From positions 8,952,330-9,016,329 of the forward strand of contig OY992538.1 of NCBI GenBank assembly GCA_963921195.1: 64,000 bases of DNA. The letters are read 5' to 3'. The notes beneath the pieces were generated by a model. It had not been told where the DNA came from. It searched no databases and was given only the letters and a program-made list of their open reading frames with translations. Source of the DNA: Pegoplata infirma. Taxonomy: Eukaryota > Arthropoda > Insecta > Diptera > Anthomyiidae. Below are positions 46,001 through 57,649 of the stretch, piece after piece; position 1 is the stretch's first letter; the number at the start of each line of letters is the position of its first letter. A program made the translations under genes and the position numbers.

Positions 46001-46585
46001 AAAAATTAGATTGTGATAAAATGTTCGTACGCAAAAATGTTCCTTTGTATCATCTCTTTTTATTATATCACTTAAGCCTCTACTATATTTTGTAGTTGTA
46101 CGTTACGAATCATTTCAATTTGATTCGATTCTATTCCAACCATCCATCCAACAAACAAACGTAGAAATAAATAAACATTTCTATGAATGTAAGTGTACGT
46201 TACGTATTATTTGTACGTGTTTAATGTAGTAAATTGAATTTTTTACACCTTGTGGTTTGGGGATTTTTTTTTATTTTATTCATTATCATTTTCTATACTT
46301 TGGTATTTTCAAATGAATAAATGTTTGTTGTAATAACAACTTTTCAAACATTAATTATTCAGAATTTTTACGTGAGTGTACTAGAGTGTGTGTGTGTTGA
46401 TTTGGTTGGTGTTGTGTAGGTGAGTTTTGTATGTGATTGAATGCGTTTCGCTTAATGTTTAAAAACAATAAGGTTTAATTGTCTCTCGTTTCATATATTT
46501 TAATCTACTTGAAGTATAAGTACGGAATGAATGAAGAATATACGACTAAGATTACGAATGTATGTAAGTATAGAAATATGTTTGT
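46001..46585. other. spacer, no gene seen
   Basis: Ordinary AT-rich sequence between the minisatellite and foldback copy 2, including a short GTGTGTGTGT run near 46386. Confidence 0.4.
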
Positions 46586-46589
46586 ATAG

Positions 46590-47672
46590 GAGGCATTCCA
46601 CACCAAATGTCCAGCGAAAAAAAACATGTGTACCGTAAACTTCTGAATAGGTGATATGGATAGCCCTATATGGAACTTAGAAAATTGCGTTTTTGGTTTT
46701 TCAATTTTTCAAAAACTAGGCTTAGGAGGCGTGGTCAAATATTGGAAAAATGGTCAAATTTGTGGCGAGTTGCCTTGATTAAATATTTATCACATTAAAA
46801 CGGAATGCACCACAATGTCAAAAATTTACGTTCTCATATAGTTTTGTATGGGCTATCGAGTAAAAATTTTTTTTTTGGAAAATTTTCAGAACCCGTTCTG
46901 AAATTTTCCATTTTTTAAAAAAGTCAATTTATCAAAAATCCGGCCACTTTTTTTTTTCTTTTTTATTTATTTTTTTAAAAGTTTAGATGTTTGTCCATCC
47001 ACACAAAAAAAATCAGAAACACGTTCATCTTTTTTTTCAAGAAAATCGCATTTGAACTTTAAATTTCATAACAATTTAGTAATTTGCTTGTATTTTCTTG
47101 TGTCAACAGAGCGTATGACGAACATTATGCAATTAATATTACTCATTCGCAACTTTAAAACAAAGAAATACAAGCAAATAACAAAATTGTTATGAAATTT
47201 AAAGTTTAAATGCGATTTTCTCGAAAAAAACGAAAAATACATTTCTGATTTTTTTTGTGTGGATGGACAAACATCTAAACTTTTAAAAAAATAAATAAAA
47301 AAGAAAAAAAAAAGTGGCCGGATTTTTGATAAATTGACTTTTTTAAAAAATGGAAAATTTCAGAACGGGTTCTGAAAATTTTCCAAAAAAAAAAAATTTA
47401 ATCGATAGCCCATACAAAACTATATAAGAACGTAAATTTTTGACATTGTGGTGCATTCCGTTTTAATGTGATAAATATTTAATCAAGGCAACTCGCCACA
47501 AATTTTACCATTTTTCCAATATTTGACCACGCCTCCTAAGCCCAGTTTTCGAAAATTTGAAAAACCAAAAACGCAATTTTCTTAGTTACATATAGGGCTA
47601 TCCAAACAACCTATTCAGAAATTTACGGGACACATGTTTTTCTGTAGCGGGACATTTGGTGTGGAATGCCTC
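46590..47672. mobile_element. GAGGCATTCC foldback element, copy 2
   Basis: Same ends and arms as 42554-43582; target duplication ATAG at 46586-46589 and 47673-47676. 1083 bp, non-coding. Confidence 0.88.
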
Positions 47673-47697
47673 ATAGATGAGTTTATTATTATTATTA

Positions 47698-48450
47698 CAC
47701 AGTGCAACAACTAAAATCGGAATGGCATGAAACCAAAAGCAAATGAAAGTTTGAAAATTTCTACAACGAAACCCTAAAGGTTTATTTTAGTTCAGTGCTA
47801 GATTTTTTTTACACGTATTTGAAGTTTGTGAAATTTTTTTATAATTATAATATCAATTACTTGAAAAGTGGTGTATACTTAATTTGTTAATTGCCTTTAA
47901 ATAACCATCATACGCAATGGTGCGCAGTGAGTTATTTTTAATAATTTGGCTATTCAGTAAGTAGGTACTGGACCGATTGAAGCGAAATTCATACCAGTTA
48001 TAGCTAATTTAATTTCGATCTTAAGTTGAGATAGCAAATGAAAGAGGAGGATCTCCGCTAATTTTCCCATTTTAGTATTTTAATATATAAGGAAAAATAT
48101 CCTTTCAAAATTTTATCCTTTAATATCATTTAAATTTTTTTTCAAAATATTATGATAAAATTTTGAAATGATATTTTTCATATCCTTTTTCCTTATATGG
48201 CAAAATAAAAAAATGAGCAAATTAACAAAGATTTTTCTCTTTCATTTACCATCATTAGTGACACTATAAGAGAAGAACAAATATTTTAAAAATATTCTAC
48301 AAAATGTTATCCTTTAAAACTTTGAAGACCTTTTAAAAGGAAACAGGATCACGAAATGAAAAACTGTAAATGCAATTTTATTCCATTTGATCTCTACTTT
48401 CAGACGTTTATCATTCGGTTCATATTTAATATTGGCTGTCGGACGGTGTT
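47698..48450. mobile_element. CACAGTG-type left half fused to CACCGTC-type right half
   Basis: CACAGTGCAACA at 47698 follows TTA; the text to about 48000 matches the 33213 element and preserves the site where a hAT sits in that copy. From about 48020 to 48447 the sequence is the right arm of a CACCGTC MITE ending TGTCGGACGGTG, followed by TTA. Recombination or insertion joined the two. Confidence 0.6.
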
Positions 48451-49208
48451 ATTATTATCATCGCATACCATGGCATCATCTTCTTCCCACTATATAAAAA
48501 TGACTAAACACCACAAAAGACAATCGTAGTCGTAATCGTAATTTCTTTTTTTTGTTGTTGTTGTCTCTACATTACATACAAAACATGTTGTTTAAGTTAA
48601 GAACTTTCTTTTTTGACATGTACATGCTTTTTGCCTTGCATATGTGTTGGTTATGTTGTTTATTATATACATGTACGTGTGTGTATGTGTAAACAAATAG
48701 CAATAACATACGCATACACTAACATAAACGATGTTAAAATGGCAATTTCGTGTTATGACTTTGTAAAACACTGTTTCAAGTTACTCTCACATACACACAC
48801 ACTCTTACTTACACACATGTATAGACAGCATACATAGAAAAAGTGCCATACAACCACAAACATTTAGTGTGAATTATGATTTTAAGACATTTTAAAAGAT
48901 CAAAGGTCTTGGGGGAATAATATTCGAATATTAAGCGAATGTATTCAAATTTGTTTTTTTTAAGTACAACACTTTTTATTATTATTATTATTGTTGTTTG
49001 CCTATAATTCATTAAGGAATTGTATATGTAACATGGGAAGTAATTTACAGAACAGATAATGAAGAATGACTTCTGCCTTTGGATATAAAAAATATTATTT
49101 TAAAGAATGAGATAATTTTGGTTGAAATATGCAGTTTTTTGTTTATGAGTGTTCATTTATATCTATGAAATTTCTGTTAAACAAATTTAACAAGTTTTTA
49201 GCAAACTA
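48451..49208. other. intergenic sequence, no gene recognised
   Basis: Contains ACATAC/ACACAC-rich stretches near 48660 and 48790. ORFs are short and low-complexity. Confidence 0.4.
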
Positions 49209-49212
49209 TTTA

Positions 49213-49540
49213 CACTGATAGAAATTTGTACATGACAATAATGAAAATCTACATTAGTGTTATAAAAAATGACGTTAAAAAGAAACCTATGTACAGTTTC
49301 ATTAAATTAATTAAATAGGTATCATAAAATTTAATTTGCAAGAACAAGTTTCATTAAATTAATGAAAATTATTCATACATAATATGAGTTGTATTTAAAA
49401 TCAACTGAATATCTGTTAAAATAACTACTTTGTAAGTTGTTTTGGGGTCAACTACTTTTTCAGTTAAATCAACTAACAATGTTAGTTATTTTAACTGACA
49501 AGTTAAACTCGCAAGTTTTCTTTTAATTTGTAAACTAGTG
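49213..49540. mobile_element. small MITE, CACTGATAGAA to CTAGTG
   Basis: Flanked by TA at 49211-49212 and 49541-49542. Ends CACTGATAGAAATTTG and TTTGTAAACTAGTG are roughly complementary. Non-coding; distant relative of the CACTC group by ends. Confidence 0.45.
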
Positions 49541-49544
49541 TAAT

Positions 49545-49862
49545 AGGTCCAATCAGTTCATGTTTGGACTGGAGACCAATTTGCGGTAAACACTTGTATA
49601 GAGTACTATATAGTCAGTCTTGCCAGACGATAGTTTTCTTATCTTTAAAATTTGTTATCTTTAAAATTTAATTCTAGTTAAATATAATTCTGAAATTTCT
49701 AAAAATAGTTTTGTTTTGCGTCCTTGTAGTTTTTATACCCTACACCACTCTGTGGTACAGGGTATAATGAGTTTGTGCTGATTTTTGTAACCACCTGAAA
49801 TATTGATCCTAGCCCTACCTTTAAGTGTACTGATCGACTTAGAATAACTTTTTGAGTCGAAA
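49545..49862 (+). mobile_element. fragments of DINE-1-like family 2
   Basis: 49545-49640 is a 3' end (CAGTTCATGTTTGGACTGG). 49734-49862 is a fresh 5' end with TATACCCTACACCACTCTGT, cut off where the family-1 copy begins. Confidence 0.6.
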
Positions 49863-49929
49863 TTCAATACGAACTAGGCTGGAGGAACGAAAAATATATA
49901 ATTGCTTTTCGAAAAATCAGAATTGCTTT

Positions 49930-50089
49930 TCGAAAAACCCTTGCCGAAATTCAGTCTTTTGCTCATAACTTTTGAACCACTGGACCGATTTCGCTGGATT
50001 GCAATACCAACCTGACCAGGTAAATGCCCAACATATATGCCAAACTTCAGGAGCCTCCGTAAAGTCTTTCAAAAATTAGCGTGTTTTCA

Positions 50090-50123
<34 letters not shown>

Positions 50124-50287
50124 GGACAGACGGACAGACGGACGGACGGACATCGCTAGATCGTCTTAAAATCGATCGAGGATCATGAATATATATACTT
50201 TATGGGGTCCTAGACCAATATTTCGAGGTGTTACAAACGGAATGACAAACTTATATATACCCTCTATCACTAGAGTGGAGGGTATAA
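49930..50287 (-). mobile_element. DINE-1-like element, family 1, - orientation, partial
   Basis: Contains AACTTTTGAACCACTGGACC, a long (CAGA)n/(CGGA)n tract at 50092-50152, and the 5' end TCACTAGAGTGGAGGGTATA at 50266-50285. Confidence 0.75.
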
Positions 50288-51191
50288 AAACATTTGTTTA
50301 ATGTTCAGTTTTTTTAAATGACTATTTCTGTTCTTTGTTTCAAAAAAAAAAAAAAACATAAAAAATAAAAAATAAAGACTTTCATTAGCATTCAATTTTT
50401 AAAGTCATTTATTTTTGTTCTGTAAAGGGTATATGACACTACATTTATTTTGTATTAAATTGAAATTGATAGCATACTAATCACATTAGAACACAGTATT
50501 ATCGACCCCGGTAATGCTGTTCTTTGATGTGATTAGTATGCCGTCAATTTCAATTTAATACAAAAAAAATGTAGTGTCATATACCCTTAAGTAAAAATAA
50601 GTGATTATTTTTTAATTTTTAATGATTTGTGGACGTTATTTATTTTTTAAATTGTTGGCATTTTTTAAAGAGAAGTCATTAGTTTTAGCTACTTGATATG
50701 GTTATTTTTTGTAGACAAAAAATTCAAAAAATTATTTATAGAAATATAAGTAAATACATGTTTGTATGAAGTGACTTTGGCACGATGGGTAGAGTGTCCG
50801 GCCAGAATGTAGTTGATTGCGGGATCGATTTATTACAAATTTTTTTAAATTAAATTCAATAGAAAAATTGTAAAAATAACCTACAAAATCATTAATTTTT
50901 AATTTTTCGTAGGTAATTTTTTTTTATTTTCTTGGTAAAATTAACACAACAATCATTAATTTTTAATGTTTCGTAGGTTATTTTTTTCGAATTCGATGGT
51001 AAAAAAAAATGAAAGTGACATTATTTTTTAATGTTCAATGTTATTTATTTTAGAAAATTTTATTAACAGTAAAAAATAAATGTTGATGTTTGTTAAAACA
51101 AATGAATAATTACTGGGATGGTTTTCAAATGTTTTATCACTTGTTTTAAATATGTTTTTCATTTATTTTTGCCTACACAATATTTTGAGAG
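50288..51191 (+). mobile_element. CACTC-type MITE with tRNA-like core, partial, interrupted
   Basis: Lacks its left end where it meets the DINE-like element; right end TTTTGAGAGTA at 51191. Carries box A TGGCACGATGG at 50778-50788 and a one-base-changed box B at 50823-50831. A palindromic MITE is inserted at 50425-50587, and the intact copy at 836 shows the empty site. Confidence 0.7.
50425..50587. mobile_element. AGGGTATATGAC palindromic MITE, copy 1
   Basis: 163 bp, ends AGGGTATATGACACTACATT and its complement; TAA at 50422-50424 and 50588-50590. The centre has GACCCCGGTAATGCTGTTC. Copy 2 is at 56165-56326. TAA duplications suggest PIF/Harbinger. Confidence 0.88.
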
Positions 51192-51209
51192 TATGTACAA
51201 TTTTGAAGG

Positions 51210-51430
51210 AATCAGAATAGTTCTACTTTTAGTCCCCATACAAACCATCCGGATGGTGCATCCTCCCGATATTACATAGCTCCCTTAAAATTAATAAAAA
51301 TGCTAAATATTCACCCAAAATATGCATATTTTCTACATTAAAGATCTAACAAAAAATATATCTAATCGGTTCATGTTTGGACTTGGGACCCATTTTCCGA
51401 AAAACACTGGTGTAGGTTATCATATCGTCG
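51210..51430 (+). mobile_element. 3' part of DINE-1-like family 2
   Basis: Contains GTTCATGTTTGGACTTGGGA and CCATTTTCCG and ends in a degraded CGTCGGCCATGACCGAC hairpin. Confidence 0.6.
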
Positions 51431-51439
51431 GCCATGACC

Positions 51440-51878
51440 GACTATAACTTTCTTATATGTTTTTTTTTTTTATTTATTTGATCTACTTTGTTGATTCGGC
51501 CAAAAAAAAAAAAAAACTAACAGGTGAGATAACAAAAAATACCCATAACAATTTCCCCTCTTACAATTAGTAAAAACACAGACAAAGCTTTCATAATTTA
51601 AATATTAACAAAAGTTTAAAATATTTTACAAGTCTGTTAGATATGAATGAGTTCCACACTACCTTATCATAAATTTCCCAAAATGATAAGATAACGCTAG
51701 AAAGATATCGAACTTTTATAAAACGAAACTACGTTCAAATTGAAACTCACAATTTAGTATTGATTAAACTTTTGTAGCAAAACACAATAAACGGAAATGA
51801 TTTTTTAAAAAAATTCTAACGATTGATTAAAAAAATAAATAAATAATACACAAATAATAAAATTCTACTAAAAAAAAC
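51440..51878 (+). promoter_or_regulatory. upstream region of the LRR gene with TATA-like and GATA sites
   Basis: ACTTTTATAAAACG near 51713-51726 contains TTTATAAAA, a candidate TATA box, about 150 bp before the start codon. TGATAAGATAACG at 51682-51694 holds two overlapping GATA-factor sites (TGATAAG, AGATAA). Such sites often drive gut, fat-body or blood-cell expression in flies; that use here is inference. Confidence 0.4.
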
Positions 51879-53282
51879 ATGATGACTAATTATAAAATAT
51901 GGCTAATAACAACAGTTATTGGAATTATATTAATCGAAAATGTTTTAACTATGGAATTTATAGAACCCAATGAAATTGATCGTTTTTGTTATCCAGAATT
52001 ACACAAAGACACACGTAAATCATGTGAATGTAGCAGTGACAGTTCACCACCCTGGGGATTACGCGTTCTAAATATAGACTGCAGTTTTAAAAATTTATTA
52101 ACGGCCGATTTCTCGGAAGTGTTACCTTTATATGTGGATCGTTTGGATTTGACGTGGAATCAATTGGAACGTGTACCTATTTTGGCCAGTGATAGTCTAA
52201 GATTATTGAATTTAATGCATAACAATATATCGATAGTGGTGACCAAAAATTTTGCAAAAATTTCTAATCTTCGTGAGTTGTATCTGAGTTGGAATAGTAT
52301 ACAGACTATCGAAGCAAATGCATTTCAAGATTTAGCTCACTTGCAGATATTGGATTTATCGCATAATAATCTTCACAATTTGGGTTTTCAAATTTTCTAT
52401 CCTATGCAAGTTTTGGAATCTTTATATCTATCATGGAATCGTCAACTTAATCAAACTGAGGGTATACAAGAATTAGATTTCTATCCCACATATGGAGTGA
52501 ATACAAATTTAAAAATATTAAAACTGGAAGCTTGCAATCTAAATAATATAGTTTTATCAGAAAAATCAGTATTAAAAGAATTGGATTTAAGACGTAATTT
52601 ATTAACACAAGTACCAGAAAACTTACCGTTATCATTGGAAAAAATTGATTTAAGTGAAAATCTATTTGAAGCTTTATTGGAATCGGATACAAGACGCTTA
52701 CAGCAAATACAAGAATTGTATATGGAAGATATGCCGCGTTTACATTCCATTGAAGAAAACTCTTTTGTACCTTTGAGGAATTTACAAAAAGTTAGTTTCC
52801 AAAATAGTCGTGGTTTAGAATCTATCGATGAATTCTCCTTTGGTGATAATGCTACACGTTCTCCAACTCTGCACACTATGATATTTCGTGGTACCAATTT
52901 GCGTGGTCTTAATGCTACTTTGTCTCCGATTTTCTTTCAATTGGCCAAATTGGATCTCAATGGTGTGCCGTTACACTGTGACTGCAATTTAGTATGGATG
53001 AAGGAAGTACGCGTTGAAACAAATGGTCGTTGTTTTAAACCCTCCCGTTTAAGGGGCGTACTTTTGAGCGATGCTAATCCTCATGATTTTAGTTGTGAAC
53101 GTTGGCCAAGATGGGTGTATGGCATAATTATATTGGCTCTGATTGCTCTTTCTTCTATTTGTATTTATTTAATTGTTGTTGGTTTAAGACCGAATGGTGG
53201 TGTGACAATGCGTCGTAAAGTTGGTGCTGGTAGTCCATATGCTCGTGTTACTATTGAACCAAATCGTCAGGAACATTATTAA
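51879..53282 (+). CDS. leucine-rich-repeat type I membrane protein, 467 aa
   Basis: One intact exon, ATG at 51879 in context AAAAC, stop TAA at 53280. Residues 1-24 form a signal peptide (hydrophobic IWLITTVIGIILI). A cysteine-containing N-cap (C37, C49, C51, C68) precedes about ten LRRs from 86 to 360, with L-x-x-L-x-L-x-x-N repeats such as LRLLNLMHNNI, LRELYLSWNSI and LQILDLSHNNL. An LRR C-cap follows with C367, C369, C385 and C406 (CDCNLVWM). Residues 413-435 are a single membrane helix, and a tail of about 30 residues, starting basic, ends PNRQEHY. LRR ectodomains of this build bind proteins, in adhesion, axon guidance or immunity; the ligand is unknown. Many fly relatives exist and I cannot name the orthologue. 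Confidence 0.93.
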   Translation: MMTNYKIWLITTVIGIILIENVLTMEFIEPNEIDRFCYPELHKDTRKSCECSSDSSPPWGLRVLNIDCSFKNLLTADFSEVLPLYVDRLDLTWNQLERVPILASDSLRLLNLMHNNISIVVTKNFAKISNLRELYLSWNSIQTIEANAFQDLAHLQILDLSHNNLHNLGFQIFYPMQVLESLYLSWNRQLNQTEGIQELDFYPTYGVNTNLKILKLEACNLNNIVLSEKSVLKELDLRRNLLTQVPENLPLSLEKIDLSENLFEALLESDTRRLQQIQELYMEDMPRLHSIEENSFVPLRNLQKVSFQNSRGLESIDEFSFGDNATRSPTLHTMIFRGTNLRGLNATLSPIFFQLAKLDLNGVPLHCDCNLVWMKEVRVETNGRCFKPSRLRGVLLSDANPHDFSCERWPRWVYGIIILALIALSSICIYLIVVGLRPNGGVTMRRKVGAGSPYARVTIEPNRQEHY

Positions 53283-53415
53283 GAGGTGTTTAAATGTGGA
53301 GACTTAATTTTTGTAAATGAACTAATTTCTTTGTTTATAGTTTTAATTTTTAAGATTTTTTATATATAATTTTATATGTATTTTTTTGCTAATTTTATTT
53401 TTGTGTTTAAAATTT

Positions 53416-53421
53416 AATAAA
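53416..53421 (+). terminator. polyadenylation signal of the LRR gene
   Basis: AATAAA about 135 bases after the stop codon, within an AT-rich 3' end. Confidence 0.6.
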
Positions 53422-54080
53422 TTATTTATAAACTAAAAAGAGGTTTACAGATTTTAGCAAAATTTTCCGTTTTAAATAATCAGTGCAGAACGCATCATAT
53501 TATCCTGTAATCAATTTTACTAAACATTTCAGAATTGATGGTTTTTGTTGGAAATGGTCCTGAAAGCAATCGTTCTTTAGAGCAACCCAAAAACATTTTT
53601 TGGAACAGATTCCTTTTAGATTCTACATATTATTGATATGGTATTCCACGGTAATCACAACAAAATTTTCTATGTAAAATAATTAAAAAAAAAAAACAGC
53701 ACTAAAAAACCCATGTCAAATTACTAGAAAAAGTGGCCGTAATCCCATTTTACCAATATTTGACAGTGTTCCTTGTTTTTTAACAAAAAATTTTCGTTCG
53801 AAATTTTAATTTTTCTTTGTTATTTTACATATTTTTTCGTAAATGTACAAATTTCCAAGGTAATTTTACAAAAAAAAATCTAGTTAAGTCACGAGAATTC
53901 CTTGTAAGTATTACCGCATAAAAAAATTTGTAAATTTACAATATTATTGGTAAAAAATTTGTTAAATTACAAAAAAGCTCGTTTTAGAATTGAAAAAAAA
54001 GCTTCAGTGAATAAAGAATTTGGAAAAAAAAAATTTTTGTGAAAAAAGTTTTATAGTAAAAAATTTTTTTGAGAAAAACC
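53422..54080. other. intergenic AT-rich sequence
   Basis: No gene or clear repeat boundary recognised. Confidence 0.4.
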
Positions 54081-54966
54081 AGTAACAATGTGAAATTCGA
54101 CATTGCAGAATGTATGGATACCCTCTACAGCGTAAAAAATATAGAGCTCAATTCGGGAGTACTCTTTCACCATTCACCTACTTTTTAAAAATTTTATATT
54201 GTTTCGAATTTTAAGATTTTTATTTTTATTTCTTGTTACAATTAAATATCTAGTTAATATTTGAGATGGTCACATGAGTAGATTAGAGCGTGATTCACAT
54301 GATTCACGCGTGATCACGCGTGAGTGTGAATGAATTCAATTTTACTCATGTGATTGTGAGCGACTGTGAGTGGAGAATAAAATTGCGTGAGTGAGTGTGC
54401 GTGAGTAAGATTTTTGCGTGAGTGAGTGTGCGTGAGTCGATTTTTTTGTGTAACTTTGCGCGATTTATATTCTCCTAGTATTTCCTTTAATACAAAAAAA
54501 GCAACAAAAAATTGTAAAATTTGGCTCAAGATTTTGAAATTTTAGTTTTTGAAATTTTTTTTTGTATAAATAAGAGTTTCGTGAGTGTGATTCAACGTGA
54601 ATGTGAGTGAAGCTTACGTGAGTGCACGTGAGTGTGAGTAGTATTAAATTTACTTACGTGATTGTGAGTGAGTGTGAGTAGAAAAATATGCTCGTGAGTG
54701 AGTGTGCGTGATTAAAAAATTCCTGTCGTGAACGTGAGTGAGTGTGGGTCAAAAATCACACACGCCCTCATCTTTAGTTAATATATATTTATTAATTGCA
54801 AGAAAAAAAATTTTAAAATCTTAAAATTCGAAAGAATATCCAATTTTTAAAAATTCGGGGAATGGTGAAAGAGTACTCCCGAATTGAGCTCTGTATTTTT
54901 TACGTTGCAGAGGGTATCCATACATTCTACAAGGTCGAATTTCACATTTTTACTTGTTTTTTTCTC
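54081..54966. mobile_element. inverted pair of DINE-like 3' ends with nested hAT
   Basis: Arms 54081-54250 and 54785-54966 are inverted copies; both contain GAGCTCAATTCGGGAGTACT or its complement, and the outer ends carry the AATTCGAC hairpin and TTTTACTTGTTTT tail known from the DINE-like elements. The hAT at 54261-54776 occupies the centre. Confidence 0.6.
54261..54776. mobile_element. hAT-type element filled with GTGAGTG repeats
   Basis: Target duplication GTTAATAT at 54253-54260 and 54777-54784. Ends TTGAGATGG and the complement of TAAAGATGAGGGCG are imperfect inverted repeats. The interior is diverged copies of CGTGAGTGAGTGTG, with CACGCGTGATCACGCGTG at 54306-54323. No ORF of note. Confidence 0.7.
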
Positions 54967-55002
54967 AACATTTTTTTTACTATCAAACTTTTTTCACAAA
55001 TT

Positions 55003-55229
55003 TTTTTATACCCTCCAACCACAGTATGGGGGAATACTCACTTTGTCATTCCGTGTGTAACGCGTTGAAATATTGGTCAAGGACCCCATAAAGTATATAT
55101 TTTATTGATCAGTGATCGATTCTAAGACATTCGAGCGATGTCCGTCCGTCTGTAGAGGACACGATACAGTCCAAAATAAAAGAAATAGACTTCCGAAGTT
55201 TGGCACCAATATGTTTTATATTCCTAGGC
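55003..55229 (+). mobile_element. DINE-1-like element, family 3, truncated
   Basis: Starts TTATACCCTCCAACCACAGT, contains ATGTCCGTCCGTCTGTAG near 55138, and stops after TTCCTAGGC where LINE sequence begins. Confidence 0.7.
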
Positions 55230-56164
55230 GGGCATAGGGGCCTTGCGGTATACATTCGCAACGATGTCGCGTACTAGGGCCAGCAACGATTCTACGTTAC
55301 TGATGCTGAACTTAACTGTCTCTGGGTTAAATTCAGAATTAGTACGCACATCTTGCATTTTGGCTTTCTTTATAGGAGCCCGAGTGCGGAAACAGCGAAT
55401 TCCCTTAATGGCCTCGACGCTCTTTCCGACTCCATAATTTAGATCATTGAGGGTTGTCCCAACAGTGAAATTGTTGTTGCTGGCGACTTCAATGTGCACA
55501 ACTCGTCATGGCTTCGACATTCGAGCCATACAACTCCCGTTGGCTAATACGTTGAACTTTTCGCCGCGCATAAGCATCTGGCACAATTAGTGAATGAACC
55601 AACACACATTCCGTGTATTGAAGTGCAGTTCCAGAATACACTCGACCTTTTCCTCACTTCGCACCCTAACCAGTACGAAGTTGAAATTCTTGATACTCTC
55701 GGTAACTCGGACAATAGAATCATCTCTGCATCCTTTTCGTATTCCGAACTTCGTAGCGCTTCGAATACAGCACCGAAACGCTCAGTATTTATTTACAAAA
55801 AGGCTCGTTGGTCTGATCTCAATGAGTTCTACAGGCAATTTAATTGGAAACTATGTTTCCTGGACGATAATGTCGATGATTGAATGATTGAAAATGTGAT
55901 AATGCTTGGAATGAAATCTTTTATTCCATCGAAGAATATTCCGGTTAAGTCAAGAAAAAAGTGTTGGTTTAACCAGTCGCGCAAAGATGCAGTCAGATCC
56001 AGAGAGGAAGCGTTCAATAATTGGCGTTTGAACAAAATCTCCGTTACTGATCTGCAACGCAAGAAGGCGAGATCTGAATGTGCCAAAGTACTTAGACGCG
56101 AAAAGACTCTTCACGAGCAGCGTCTCCGTGCTAAAGTTCTTTCTGCTCCACGTTAAAAGAGTAA

Positions 56165-56326
56165 AGGGTATATGACGCTACATTTTTTTTTTATTAAATT
56201 TAAACTGACGGCATACTAATCACATTAGATCACAGTATTACCGACTCCGGTAATGCTGTTCTCTAATGTGATTAGTATGCCGTCAATTTCAATTTAATGC
56301 AAAAAAAATGTAGTGTCATATACCCT
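56165..56326. mobile_element. AGGGTATATGAC palindromic MITE, copy 2, in LINE 1
   Basis: Same ends and centre (GACTCCGGTAATGCTG) as 50425-50587, flanked by TAA at 56162-56164 and 56327-56329. Confidence 0.88.
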
Positions 56327-57649
56327 TAAGGGATAATGCTAGTTCTTCTATTCCAACTCTTTTAATGGATGACCAAATATTCACGGACTCGGTTGATAAA
56401 GCCAACCTTTTGGCAGATTTATTTGCAAGAAACTCCAACTTGCAGGAATTCAACCAACCACTGCCCGAACTTGAAAGGTTATCTCATACTATACCCAAAA
56501 TGTTCTTTCTAGCTCGTGCCGTCAAAAGGGTTCTTGCGAATCTCAACGTAAACAAGTCTCCGGGGCCGGATGGGCATACCACCACTGGTACTGAAGCAGT
56601 GTTCTTCAACGCTTTCACTTCCATTGGCACATCTTTTTAGCGCGTCATACCGCGTTGGTGTCTTTCCAGCGTACTGGAAGGTTGCTAATGTTCAGCCAAT
56701 CCCTAAAAATGGTGCGGCCAATAACACCGAAAATTACCGCCCAATTGCAATTTGCTCTGCGCACTCGAAGGTGATGGAGAGTATGGTTAATTACCATCTT
56801 GTAAATTATTTGGAGTCTAATTCACTTCTTAATGATCGGCAATATGGTTTCCGTAAAAGTCGTTCTACGGGAGACCTGATGGCGTTTCTATCGGAACGTT
56901 GGAGTCGATCCATTCACCGTTTTGGTGAGAGTAAGGTGGTTGCTCTTGATATTTCTAAGGCGTTTGACCGCGTGTGGCACGGCGCACTCGTGGCTAAGCT
57001 GAATGCTTTTGGTGTTGGTAATGACTTCTCTCGATTTGTATCGAGCTTTCTTAGGGATCGTACTATACGTGTTGTTATAGATGGGATCTCATCTGATGAA
57101 TTTCAGTTGAACGCAGGGGTACCGCAGGGTTCTTTTCTTTCTCCCACTCTTTTCCTTATCTTTATAAATGACCTTTTGGGTCAGACTTTCAATCCTGTCT
57201 ATTCTTTTGCAGATGACAGCAACATTTGTCATTCATTTTCTTTCGATCATAGGCCAAGCCCTATTGAGATTGGAGGCATACGGCAATTTATGAATGACAC
57301 ACTCAACCAGGACCTTCGGACAATCTCAGAGTGGGGTCGAGCGAATAAGATCGATTTTAATGCTCGCTAGACCCAATGTTGTATGTTAACCCACAGACGG
57401 GCTGTGGAGCCAACATTGTCATCTGTATCAATGGGTGGTGTCAATATCGAGGAGTCGGATACTCTCGATGTTCTGGGCATGCGAATACAGTGCGATGTTC
57501 GTTGGAACAACCACGTTTTTCGAGTGTCAAAAGAAGCATTCAAGTGTCTTGGTTTCTTGAAACGGTGTAAGAATTACTTCACTTCATCCGATATCCTCAC
57601 TATTTATACCACCTATATCCAACCGTAAATCGAATACAACTCCCATATA

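Noticed and set aside
52481..52897. 138-codon - strand ORF opposite the LRR gene
   Set aside because: It is a shadow of the LRR coding sequence; no start context or domain.
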